A DNA stretch of 64,000 bases. It comes from Flavobacterium phycosphaerae. Its GTDB lineage: Bacteria; Bacteroidota; Bacteroidia; Flavobacteriales; Flavobacteriaceae. Under the pieces are notes generated by a model that was given only the letters and a program-made list of their open reading frames with translations, was not told the DNA's origin and searched no databases. Shown piece after piece: positions 1 to 8,603 of the stretch; the stretch's first letter is position 1, and every line of letters starts with the position of its first letter. The stretch lies in the NCBI RefSeq assembly GCF_010119235.1, contig NZ_JAAATZ010000001.1, positions 2,448,501-2,512,500 on the forward strand, in the 5' to 3' direction. The position numbers and the translations under genes were made by a program.

Positions 1-648
1 TACGATTACATTTTCATCGATATGGTATTTTTTGTCCGAACTTATTTTGAGTTGTTCCTGACCCAACGCCAACGTGTGGCTAAACACCAAATAACTGCAA
101 TAACTCTTGCACAGGGCGATGGCGTTTTCGAGAGTGATGACATCTTTGCCGGCGAGGTGGCCCAGTTTGGTATGGAAGTCGCTTCGCAACTCTTTGAGGT
201 TTTTGTTATAGTAGCCCTCCACCATATTTTGGCCTTCGGTATCAAAGGTGTCGTACTTTTTTTGAAACTGCTGTTGAAACAAGGCAGCAAACTCTTTTTT
301 GTTTTTAGGTTTTGCCAGCATCACATTGGCATACCAGCGATAGGCAATTCCCATGGCTTTGAGTGAAACGCTGTCGCCAAAACTCTCCAGCGCATAGTCA
401 CGAATGATAGGGGCGACCACCGCATAGTTTTGAGCCACCAGTTGCAGTCGAAACAAATTATCGTTATAGTTGGGTCCCTTTTTCTTTTGGTATACGGCAA
501 TGGTTTTTTGAGCCAACACCGGCATGTATTTAGCGAGTGAAAGACTGTCGGTATGTTGTTGACGCGGAAAGGAGATGGTTTGAGCCATTCCCATGGTGGC
601 CCACAGCAGGAGCAAAGCGGTACGGAAAAGCGTAGTGTTCTGTTTCAT
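1..648 (-). CDS. Secreted protein, N-terminal part (possibly CocE/NonD-type hydrolase), truncated by window edge
   Basis: The frame is open from an ATG at 648 to the left edge, so only the first 216 codons are present. The protein starts with a clear signal peptide (basic start, hydrophobic TALLLLWATMGMA, cleavage near AQ) and should be exported. The rest is a mostly helical leader, and the last visible residues (KKYHIDENVIV) resemble the linker that enters the catalytic domain of secreted alpha/beta hydrolases of the CocE/NonD or X-Pro dipeptidyl-peptidase type. That assignment is an inference: the catalytic domain lies outside the window. The ORFs overlapping this stretch on the other strand lack coding character. 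Existence of the gene is well supported; the product is not. Confidence 0.6.
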   Translation of the reverse strand, partial: MKQNTTLFRTALLLLWATMGMAQTISFPRQQHTDSLSLAKYMPVLAQKTIAVYQKKKGPNYNDNLFRLQLVAQNYAVVAPIIRDYALESFGDSVSLKAMGIAYRWYANVMLAKPKNKKEFAALFQQQFQKKYDTFDTEGQNMVEGYYNKNLKELRSDFHTKLGHLAGKDVITLENAIALCKSYCSYLVFSHTLALGQEQLKISSDKKYHIDENVIV

Positions 649-736
649 GGCTAACGGTTTGATATACAATACTACAAAATAGTTTTAGTAGTGGCAAATG
701 GGTGGATTGCGAAGTCGGGAGAATTTGAAGAGCAAA

Positions 737-1179
737 GGGTCTTCGACTCCCGATAGCTATCGGGACAGACTGACAAAGGTGGGTTTAATTGTAAATTCAT
801 AAAGTTAAGATGTGTTACTTTTTTACCATAAATACAATCCGTAACTCAACTGTCACCCTGAGCCAGTCGAAGGGCTTCATTCAATCCTAAACACCAAACA
901 AGGGTCTTCGACAGGCTCAGACTGACAAAGGTGGGTTTAATTGTAAGTTCATAAAGTTATGATGTGTTACTTTTTTACCATAAATACAATCCGTAACTCA
1001 ACTGTCACCCTGAGCCAGTCGAAGGGCTTCATTCAATCCTAAACACCAAACAAGGGTCTTCGACAAGCTCAGACTGACAAAGGTGGGTTTAATTGTAAGT
1101 TCATAAAGTTATGATGTATTACTTTTATAAGATAGATACAATCCAAAACACTACTGTCACCCTGAGCCTGTCGAAGGGC
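737..1179. repeat. Tandem array of three MITE-like repeats (period 152 bp)
   Basis: Three copies lie head to tail at 737-875, 902-1027 and 1054-1179, exactly 152 bp apart at equivalent positions. Each begins with GGGTCTTCGAC..CTGACA and ends with TGTCACCCTGAGC..GAAGGGC, which are terminal inverted repeats of about 25 bp around an AT-rich core. The first copy is 139 bp because its left end carries the extra palindrome CCCGATAGCTATCGGG. The same family recurs near 17.4, 18.0, 18.15, 26.8 and 27.0 kb. No gene is visible between 649 and 1232; 649-736 holds only a fragment of a second dispersed sequence (CGAAGTCGGGAGA). Confidence 0.9.
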
Positions 1180-1232
1180 CTCTTTTAACCATTGGCACCT
1201 TTTACAATTGTAAGCTGCTAAATAAGGAGAAG

Positions 1233-2128
1233 TTACTTTTCGCCAATTTCATTAACTAGCAAATACTCTATTTCACTTAAACTTTTGAGGTTTGGGTTTG
1301 TAGCTTTAAGCTCTCTAATATCCTCTAAAGCTGTTTTTAGAGAACCTATGGGGTCTTGGTCCTTTTTGCAAGTAGCGATGGCTTCTAAGTAACTTTCTTC
1401 CGCTTCCTCTTTGCCTTGTACCAAGTACAATAAACCAATATTAAATTTTACAAATGATAAATTAGGATCAAAAGTCACGGCTTTTTTGTTATAAAACAGC
1501 GCCTTTTTATAGTCTTTATTTTCATAGGCTTTCCAACCCATATTGCCATACAAAATGGCCTTTTTAGTATCAATTTTGGCTTCATCTACCACAGCTACGA
1601 CTTCTATTTTGATGTTGATGCCACTCAAAGCCGACGGATTTCTTAACCCTATATAAAAAGAGTTACCATATTTACCGGTATCAATATACTGCACGGCCTC
1701 TTTGGCATTTAAGATACTGATGTCTCTATGGTATTTGAATTTAGCATCCTCTTTATTCATAAAAAGCGTAGTGTTTTTCGCTGTAAGGACATAGACATCT
1801 ATGGCTTGGGATCCCTCGGGTACTTTTATTTGAGAAGCAATGGCTGAACCTGCCGGACCGCCATAAACCATTGCGCCTAATTGTAACCCTAAATTTAATA
1901 ATGGGGTCCCACTAGTCCCGGGGTTGTGGTAAAACTATAATAGCACCCTTTAGCGTTTTCCGGTAAGTCAATCTTTATAATTTCTCTTGACTGTCCATCA
2001 ATATACGAACGAGCTCCTCCGTTTAAGGCATAGGTGCGCTCTTTGATGATGGTTACCGTTTTATACTGTTGCCCAAAGGATAGTGAACTCGTAATCAGTA
2101 AGAAAAGCAGGAGTGTTGTTTTATTCAT
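1233..2128 (-). pseudogene. Secreted TPR-repeat protein, frameshifted
   Basis: Two leftward reading frames belong to one gene. The upstream part (2128 to about 1906) encodes a signal peptide (KTTLLLFLLITSSLSFG, cleavage near QQ) and about 50 residues of mature protein. The downstream part (to 1233) continues it and contains tetratricopeptide-like helices in its last third (GWKAYENKDYKKALFYNKKA, FNIGLLYLVQGKEEAEESYL). Adding one G to the GGGG run at 1903-1906 (a C run in the gene) joins them in frame through GLVGPPLLNLGLQLGAMV, giving about 298 residues. The gene is therefore either recently inactivated or carries a sequencing indel. Function unknown; TPR proteins usually mediate protein contacts, here outside the cytoplasm. 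Confidence 0.7.
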
Positions 2129-2216
2129 GTTTTATTAATTATAGGGTTTTGCAGGGGCGAAGTCGGGAGACTTTGAAGAGCAATGGGTCTTCGACATCCG
2201 ATATGCTTGAGCATAA

Positions 2217-4889
2217 TTAGTGCAAATGTATCGTTTTAGTGCATTTAGGGTAATTAGTGCAACCTAAAAAAGTGCTGTAAGGTCCTTTTCTTTTTGCCAT
2301 AAAACCACTTTTGCAAGTTGGGCATAGGATAGAGTTTTCTAAAATTTCTATGGTGTTAAATGTTTGGTTACAACTCGGATAATGTGAACAACCTAAAAAT
2401 TGATTGTTTGTAATAGGGTTTTCTCTAATGACAAGATGCCCTGTTTGGCAATAAGGACAATTGGTTTTGCTTAGTGTTTCATGATTTGCCGTAATCAAAA
2501 ACTCATTGTCTGTTGCCAATTCTTCAGCAAATAATGAGACATCATTCGGGATCAGTAACACGGCTTCGTTTTTTGTTCTGGTTAGTGCTACATAAAACAA
2601 TCGTCGTTCTTCCGCAAAACGATATTCTTCATCATCACTGAGCAATAATGATAACATCGGGTCATCGGTCATTTTGTTAGGAAAACCGAGTAAATGATTT
2701 TTGAGGTTGATTACAATGACATTATCTGCTTCTAAACCTTTTGATTTGTGTACCGTTATGTATTTAATGTCTATGTCTTCAAATCCTTTAACTTCTAATT
2801 TATCAGTGCGTTCGTAATACTTTATGCTGCTGTTGGGGGTAAGCTTAATAAATTCATTGATGTCAAAACTGTGACGGCCTAAAACCAAAATTGGCTTGTT
2901 ACCATTTTTGTCTATTAGCGCTTGAATCTCATTGATGAAAACGGCATCGGCATTGTTTTGGGAATAATAAACTAACTTGATGGGGTTTTCCAAAGGTTCT
3001 TTTTTGGATTTTGGATTCTTTTTTATTTGTTTTTTGTTTTTTTGAATGTAGGTCGAAGTGATGTCAATAAGCGATTGTGAATTGCGGTAGGTTTGTTCAA
3101 TAAACAATTGCTCGTGCTTACCCACATAGTTGCCAAAATTACTAAACAACGATATATCACTACCGGCGAAGCGATAAATGGATTGCCAATCGTCACCCAC
3201 ACAGATTAATCGGGCTCTTGATAATTCTCTGATTTCTTTAATCAAACTAAAGCGGGAATAGGAGATGTCCTGATATTCGTCAATAATAATGTGTTGATAG
3301 GAGTAGGGCGGTTGGTTTGCTTTTATGAGATCAGTGGCTTGATTAATCATATCGTTAAAATCAATTTCACTTAACTCTTTGAGTGTATTGTCGTATTTTT
3401 TCAGAATGGGAAGGGCAAACGTTAAAAAGATTTCTTGTCTTTCCAGCATGAAGCTATTTGCGGCTTTCTTACGGTCTAAAAACAACGTCGTTATCGCATC
3501 ATAGTTTAATTGTCTTGATTTGCTTAGCGTGATGAAGGTTTCAAGAAGTTTAATGATTTCTTTTCCGAAACTCTTGTCGTTTTCCGTGACTTTGGTGTAG
3601 ATGCTTTTTATATCCCTAGGCTTAAAAACAACCTTTTCGTTTTCCAACATTTCGGTTAATTTGTCCAGCAAAATATTCTTTCTACTGTAATAAGAATAGG
3701 TTTCTAATAGTTTAGTATTGTGTGTTATATGCTTGGCTCTTTTTAACTCCATTTGCTCAATGTATTCCTTCTCCTTGAACGGAGTGAGCCACTTGGCTTC
3801 GTTATTTTCATCAACGCCAAAATGCTCTAAATAAATATCGTAATCCTTCAGATAAAAATCAGGTCGATACATCGTATCTCCGTGAGGATATGGTTTTTCA
3901 TATTCGTACGCAATACCATTCAAGTAGAAAAAATTGGCAATAGTAAGTTCTTCTACACTTTTTACTTTTTCGCCTTGTAGGGTGTCTAGGTCGGCTTTAG
4001 CCACTTTGTTCAAAGGTTCAGGCTCGCATTTGGATTTTAAGGTTTGAAAATCAATCCCTTTTTCAGTGTCTAGCTTCTCGCCAAGCGATTCAAAACTTTC
4101 GTGTCCCTCCGGGATATTCATATAACAAGCCACATAGGTAATATAGGCTTTTAAAGCTTCTTCTTCGTTAAAGATTTCTTCCTGTAAATACGTTTTGACT
4201 ACTTTACTTAAGGTGTTTTCATTGGTTACGGCAGGAACCGTGGCTTGGAATTTTTTTATGGTGTCATACCCCAATTTGTGAAAAGTTGTGGCTCGGGCAC
4301 CCAGTCCAATTTTTTGGAGTCGTTCATTTAATTCATCAACGGTTTTCTTGGTAAACGACAGCAAGAGGATATCTTCGGGGGCCACATTTTTCTGTTCCAG
4401 TAAGTATTTTACTTTGCCAAGTATGGTCAAGGTTTTCCCTGAACCGGCACCGGCAATGATTAAGTTGGAGTATTCGTCTGTGATGACGGCTGTGCGTTGT
4501 TGCTCATCCAATTGTTTGCCTTCAATGTTGTTAAAATACAGTTGTAATTTTTCTTTTTGAGATAGTACATACTTTTGGTTGTAAGTCACTATATAATGGT
4601 CAAAATTTTGAAAGACGTCATTAAATTGGGCTACTTTTTCTTCTTTGCTGTAATAGTTGGATTTGTTCTTAAAATATTCTCCGATAGCAGCAAACTCCTT
4701 TTTTATTTGGTCGCGCTCAACCCAAGTAACATAATCATCAAATCGTTGTATTGTATCAAAGAACACATGGATTTGTTGCAAGTTGGCTAGGTAAGTAGGG
4801 TCTTCGTATTTTATTTGGGCACTGTAATGTCGATACACAAATACACAACCGCTTAGTGTGGCAATAATGATAATTAAGTTTACTATCAT
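2217..4889 (-). CDS. UvrD/HelD-type superfamily 1 DNA helicase with C-terminal topoisomerase-type zinc fingers
   Basis: An 890-residue SF1A helicase. A hydrophobic N-terminal segment (about residues 1-20) could anchor it to the membrane. The Q-motif-like LDEQQRTAV is followed by Walker A AGAGSGKT (about 146-153), TTFHKLG (motif Ia), DEYQD (motif II), GDDWQSIYRFAG (motif III), TYRNSQ (motif IV), TVHKSKGLEAD (motif V) and YVALTRTKN (motif VI). Between the first and second helicase blocks is an insert with YRPDFYL..IYLEHFG, resembling the PD-(D/E)XK-like region of helicase IV relatives. The C-terminus has two Cys4 zinc ribbons of topoisomerase I type (CPYC..CSHYPSC and CPTC..CTNYPKC). The architecture resembles HelD (helicase IV). 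A role in DNA repair or recombination is expected from the family; membership in the neighbouring defence operon is possible but unproven. Confidence 0.9.
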   Translation of the reverse strand: MIVNLIIIIATLSGCVFVYRHYSAQIKYEDPTYLANLQQIHVFFDTIQRFDDYVTWVERDQIKKEFAAIGEYFKNKSNYYSKEEKVAQFNDVFQNFDHYIVTYNQKYVLSQKEKLQLYFNNIEGKQLDEQQRTAVITDEYSNLIIAGAGSGKTLTILGKVKYLLEQKNVAPEDILLLSFTKKTVDELNERLQKIGLGARATTFHKLGYDTIKKFQATVPAVTNENTLSKVVKTYLQEEIFNEEEALKAYITYVACYMNIPEGHESFESLGEKLDTEKGIDFQTLKSKCEPEPLNKVAKADLDTLQGEKVKSVEELTIANFFYLNGIAYEYEKPYPHGDTMYRPDFYLKDYDIYLEHFGVDENNEAKWLTPFKEKEYIEQMELKRAKHITHNTKLLETYSYYSRKNILLDKLTEMLENEKVVFKPRDIKSIYTKVTENDKSFGKEIIKLLETFITLSKSRQLNYDAITTLFLDRKKAANSFMLERQEIFLTFALPILKKYDNTLKELSEIDFNDMINQATDLIKANQPPYSYQHIIIDEYQDISYSRFSLIKEIRELSRARLICVGDDWQSIYRFAGSDISLFSNFGNYVGKHEQLFIEQTYRNSQSLIDITSTYIQKNKKQIKKNPKSKKEPLENPIKLVYYSQNNADAVFINEIQALIDKNGNKPILVLGRHSFDINEFIKLTPNSSIKYYERTDKLEVKGFEDIDIKYITVHKSKGLEADNVIVINLKNHLLGFPNKMTDDPMLSLLLSDDEEYRFAEERRLFYVALTRTKNEAVLLIPNDVSLFAEELATDNEFLITANHETLSKTNCPYCQTGHLVIRENPITNNQFLGCSHYPSCNQTFNTIEILENSILCPTCKSGFMAKRKGPYSTFLGCTNYPKCTKTIHLH

Positions 4890-4992
4890 ATATTATGGTG
4901 TTATAGTACTAAACTAGGGCGAAGTCTGGAGACTTGGCAGAGCGGGGTAATATAGCTATTGGAACGAATCATAAACTAGCTTCCATATTTTA

Positions 4993-5334
4993 TTAATTAT
5001 CAGCGTGCCAATAAGAAATAGCAATTTGTCTGTCATTCATTTGAAAGCCTTCCCCTGTAAAGATAACTCTACCGTTAAGTGTCCAGGTTGCTGTAATAAT
5101 TCTGTTAGTGATATTAAAAGTTAAAGTGCAATTTATGCTACCATCAACTGCATCAAAATAAAAACAATCATAAACTCGAATTTGAGTTTCGTCAACTATT
5201 ATTGTATCGTCGCGTAACCTTGCTGTTTCGGTAAAAATTTGACCTCTCAAGTCTGGATGATTATTAGTATAAACACCATTTAAGTTACCATCTAGTTCTA
5301 AGTTGTATAAAACTAACCCTCTAAATTCTTCCAT
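4993..5334 (-). CDS. Hypothetical protein, last gene of the defence-like operon
   Basis: A 113-residue protein that I do not recognise. It has no signal peptide or membrane segment and is rich in beta-prone alternating residues (CTLTFNITNRIITATWTLNG), suggesting a small beta-sheet domain. Its start lies 3 nt after the stop of the ATPase gene on the same strand, so it is almost certainly co-transcribed and perhaps translationally coupled. In this position it could be an accessory, sensor or immunity-type subunit of the operon, but nothing in the sequence proves that. Confidence 0.6.
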   Translation of the reverse strand: MEEFRGLVLYNLELDGNLNGVYTNNHPDLRGQIFTETARLRDDTIIVDETQIRVYDCFYFDAVDGSINCTLTFNITNRIITATWTLNGRVIFTGEGFQMNDRQIAISYWHADN

Positions 5335-5337
5335 TTT

Positions 5338-7194
5338 CTATTTTTTTGATTCATCAATAATGTCGAAAACAGTTTTACCATCAGAGACCAATGCTTTTAA
5401 AATTTCCTCCTCTATGACTTCAGCTTGACCTCTATCATTACAGGTAATATTTAAACCATTTATTGCTTTTTCAATTGAAAATGGACTATTCTTTATTCTA
5501 TCAAGAAGCCCAGCATTGGCGTAAGCTATTGCAGGACTACCCGTTGGTATTGCATACTCGACACCTTCTCTCCTCCAAGTTTTAAAAAATATATCTATTG
5601 GACTAATACTCTTAATAGCATTATGCTCAACTAAATAAATATCTTTTGCAGTAACAATTTCAGCTGAATAATTTATTGTAGGCAGTGTAAGATTAAATAA
5701 AGTTCCTTTACTTATTATTATCTTTCTTGTAGGCAAAACTATTTTCTGCAAATCGTCGATTGTTTTAAATGCTAACTCGAGATCATTTTTATAAATTGGA
5801 CTTTCCAAATCGCTATGTGACATTGGATTGAAAAGAATGCTTTTGTAATTTTGTAAACTTTCCACTAAATTAAAAGGTGGCTCCAATCCAAGATCCTCGT
5901 AATATTCTTTTAACCTATTAATTAAAGTTTCTAAATCGGGTGGTTTGACTAACCCTTTTATTCCTTTACCAACTTTGTATGTTTCAAGAAGTTTCTCTTT
6001 TAATACATTTTCACATTCTTTTCTTAAATAATTGGCACAAGCTGGAAAATCATAGGCATTTAAATAACACCGTGCTCTTTCAATATTAGTTTTTTGATTG
6101 TGATTTATTTCTGGACCATTTGTTCCTTTATAGAACTCAATAAATTTCCAGTTTGATAAATTTAGTTTTGCAACTTCATACCAATGCCTGTCGTAAGTAG
6201 TAATAAAAATTTGAAAATCCTTGAAAACTTTATCTGCAGTAGGCACATCTTTTTCTTGTAATAAATGAAGAAGTTTTAACCTATTCTCATTATCTAAACC
6301 AATTAAAATATCATCTAAAAATAGTGGTTTAATTTCTTTTGAAAATGGACTCTGTTTGACAATTGCTCCTAAAAAAATACTTATTGCAATTGCCGATAGT
6401 TTAGCTTCGTTTAATGAAAAATGCGGAGCTTTAGTATTTAGTGACACTCCTTGTGATTCAACTTCTAAAATTATTTTAGGCATTGTTATATAACCCCATT
6501 CATTAACCGTAACTGTATGCCTATTAAATTCTATCTTTAACCCGGGTGATAATTTTTCTAATATTTTATTTACTCCTGGAGCTAAATAATCTGGATTTCC
6601 AGTTAAAAAAAGTTTGTTTATGGCGTTATTAAAAGCAATTGCTTTTCGTTCTACAGACGCTTTTTTTTGACGAGCAAAATAAAATTCTTTACCACTTCCG
6701 TAATCTTTTTTATGCTCATTAAGCAAATCCAGCCAAAGAACTCCTAATTCTACACCTCCAGTTATTGTGGCTGATTTAAAATGTTTTAAAACACCATTCA
6801 CTACTAATTCAAAAACATCAATTTCTTGTGAAATTTTTACATTATGAATACCTAATAAATGCTTGTATGTTAGAAAACTTTTTAACCGATTTGCATCTGA
6901 TATTTGAGGTGTATTAGTACTTTTAGTTGTCTCGTTTAGTATATTTCGTATTGTACCCGTAAATTCTATCTCTATAGAACAATCTGTTAATCCATCTGTT
7001 AAAGTATAGTTTCTCAAAGAAGCCATATCTATTGGTTCAACACTTGATTGAAAAAAATCTTTCAAAGCATAATAAAAGGAACTTTTACCACTACCATTTT
7101 CACCATAAATAAAAACGTTTTTTTCGTCTATTGGTATTTTTTCTTCTTTGGTAAAAGCTTTGTATTTATTAATGGAAATGGTTTTAATTTTCAT
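5338..7194 (-). CDS. SMC/RecF-like AAA ATPase, defence-associated
   Basis: A 618-residue ATPase of the RecF/SMC/ABC type. The N-terminus has the typical KIKTISINKYKAFTKEEKIP strand followed by Walker A YGENGSGKSS (about residue 30). A Walker B-like segment PLFLDDILIGLDNENRLKLL lies near the middle. There is no long coiled coil, unlike true SMC proteins. The C-terminal third is helical with an LFNPMSHSD segment, reminiscent of helical effector or sensor regions in anti-phage ATPases (inference only). It starts 2 nt after the DUF262-HNH gene and ends 3 nt before the small protein gene, so it is part of one operon. In related systems such ATPases gate a nuclease partner, here plausibly DUF262-HNH; the actual mechanism is unknown. 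Confidence 0.8.
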   Translation of the reverse strand: MKIKTISINKYKAFTKEEKIPIDEKNVFIYGENGSGKSSFYYALKDFFQSSVEPIDMASLRNYTLTDGLTDCSIEIEFTGTIRNILNETTKSTNTPQISDANRLKSFLTYKHLLGIHNVKISQEIDVFELVVNGVLKHFKSATITGGVELGVLWLDLLNEHKKDYGSGKEFYFARQKKASVERKAIAFNNAINKLFLTGNPDYLAPGVNKILEKLSPGLKIEFNRHTVTVNEWGYITMPKIILEVESQGVSLNTKAPHFSLNEAKLSAIAISIFLGAIVKQSPFSKEIKPLFLDDILIGLDNENRLKLLHLLQEKDVPTADKVFKDFQIFITTYDRHWYEVAKLNLSNWKFIEFYKGTNGPEINHNQKTNIERARCYLNAYDFPACANYLRKECENVLKEKLLETYKVGKGIKGLVKPPDLETLINRLKEYYEDLGLEPPFNLVESLQNYKSILFNPMSHSDLESPIYKNDLELAFKTIDDLQKIVLPTRKIIISKGTLFNLTLPTINYSAEIVTAKDIYLVEHNAIKSISPIDIFFKTWRREGVEYAIPTGSPAIAYANAGLLDRIKNSPFSIEKAINGLNITCNDRGQAEVIEEEILKALVSDGKTVFDIIDESKK

Positions 7195-7196
7195 CT

Positions 7197-8593
7197 TTAA
7201 TTTGTTTTAGCTCCTTTCGATAGGTTGTGATAAGTACATAAAAGCTCTCCATTATCAATGTGTGTTTGTCCTCCTTTAGAATGTGGTATTACATGGTCTG
7301 CTTGGTATTTTGACCAACTTACTCTAGCATCTTTTTCTGTTTTTCCTTCTCTTAAACATGCTTGACAATGTCCTTTACCTTTTCTATATATAAGTATTCT
7401 TTGCAATTCAGAAAATGCTCTTTGTTGGTCTTTTTCTTTTAGCTCAAAATTTTTATCTTTTAAATATTGGAAGAATATTTGTCTCATAATCATATCTCTT
7501 ACTTCCAAATCATTTTCCCCTTGTTGTCTTCTGTTGCAAAACGTTAACATATCATTATCTGTCGTTTCATCATAGGTTTTCCACCTTTTATGAAAATCAT
7601 ATATGAATTCTCTCATCATTAATTGTGTTGATTCATCCAAAATATAATACATTCTGAGGTGTCTAATAATCATATAGACTGAAATAATAAAATACTCAAT
7701 CGAAAGCTCTTTGATACCATTTGTATCATCAAGCATTGGATCGTCTTTAAAAATATCATAAAAAGCTTTAAGATTTTTTCTTACTTCAATCGCAATAGGT
7801 TTGTTTTCAAAGGAATAATTACCAATCCCGTCTTCCTTTTTTTCATCATCTATAAATTCTGATATTTTTTTATCACTTAAATCGGCATAGCCATTAGCAT
7901 TTTCTATTAAAATGAAACGAGCCATAAATTGTAAATGTTTCATCCTGTCATTATCAACATTTAATAATTTAAAGAAAGGCATCTTGTCAGGATTACTATC
8001 AATTGGCTCATATTTAGTATAATCAAAAGTTAAGTCATCAGAATATTTAACTATGAAGTTGCGAGTTAAACTAGATAATTGTGCATGAGCAATTTCCATG
8101 TAGTTTAGTGTTTCGCCTTGTTGTAAACGCCAAAAAATATCAGTTGCAATTAATTGATGCTCTACACTTGATGGTTGGTCAATATTTTTGATTACATCGG
8201 CTTGATATTTTAAGGACTTGTCAATAAACTTCCTGATTTCAGTATCTAAATCTTTATAATACTTACCGGCTAAATCCTTAGAAATATCTTGAAGCGATTT
8301 TGGTAGAGGATATTGATTGTCAAAAAAATCTTGAACAGTAGTAATTCTTTGTTGACCATCTACAATTTCATTAACGGTTCTATTGTCCGCTAATCGAACT
8401 TCACGAACAACTAATTTTGGAATGTAATAACGTCTGAACAAGCTATCCATAAGCGCTTGTTTTTTCTTTCTACTCCAAACAACTTTCCTTTGATAGGGCG
8501 GACGAGTAACAAAATCTTCTTTGTATTCAAAAAATCTTTTATACCAATTTCGGTTGGTACTATGGTGTATTCTGATTTTGGATTAAATGACAT
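7197..8593 (-). pseudogene. DUF262-HNH nuclease (GmrSD/RloF-like), frameshifted near its start
   Basis: The main frame (8450 to 7197) encodes the DUF262 core with the DGQQR nucleotide-binding motif and a C-terminal HNH domain (CQAC, DHVIPHSKGG, CTYHN). The signature segment just upstream, RPPYQRKVVWS and KKQALMDSL, is present in the same frame before that ATG, while the true start MSFNPKSEYTIVP (8593) is in another frame. Adding one A to the A6 run at 8529-8534 fuses them through GIKDFFEYKEDFVTRPPYQ to about 465 residues. DUF262 proteins of the GmrSD class are NTP-dependent enzymes that cut modified DNA. The spacing of 10 nt to the methyltransferase gene and 2 nt to the ATPase gene indicates a single operon. 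It may be functional if the indel is an artefact. Confidence 0.85.
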
Positions 8594-8603
8594 AATTCTT
8601 TTT

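Noticed and set aside
22..366. Rightward ORF of 114 codons at the left edge
   Set aside because: Lies opposite a leftward gene with a clear signal peptide and runs open only by chance.
737..1179. CRISPR array
   Set aside because: Period is 152 bp with repeats of 126 bp that carry terminal inverted repeats; spacers are identical, and no cas genes are present.
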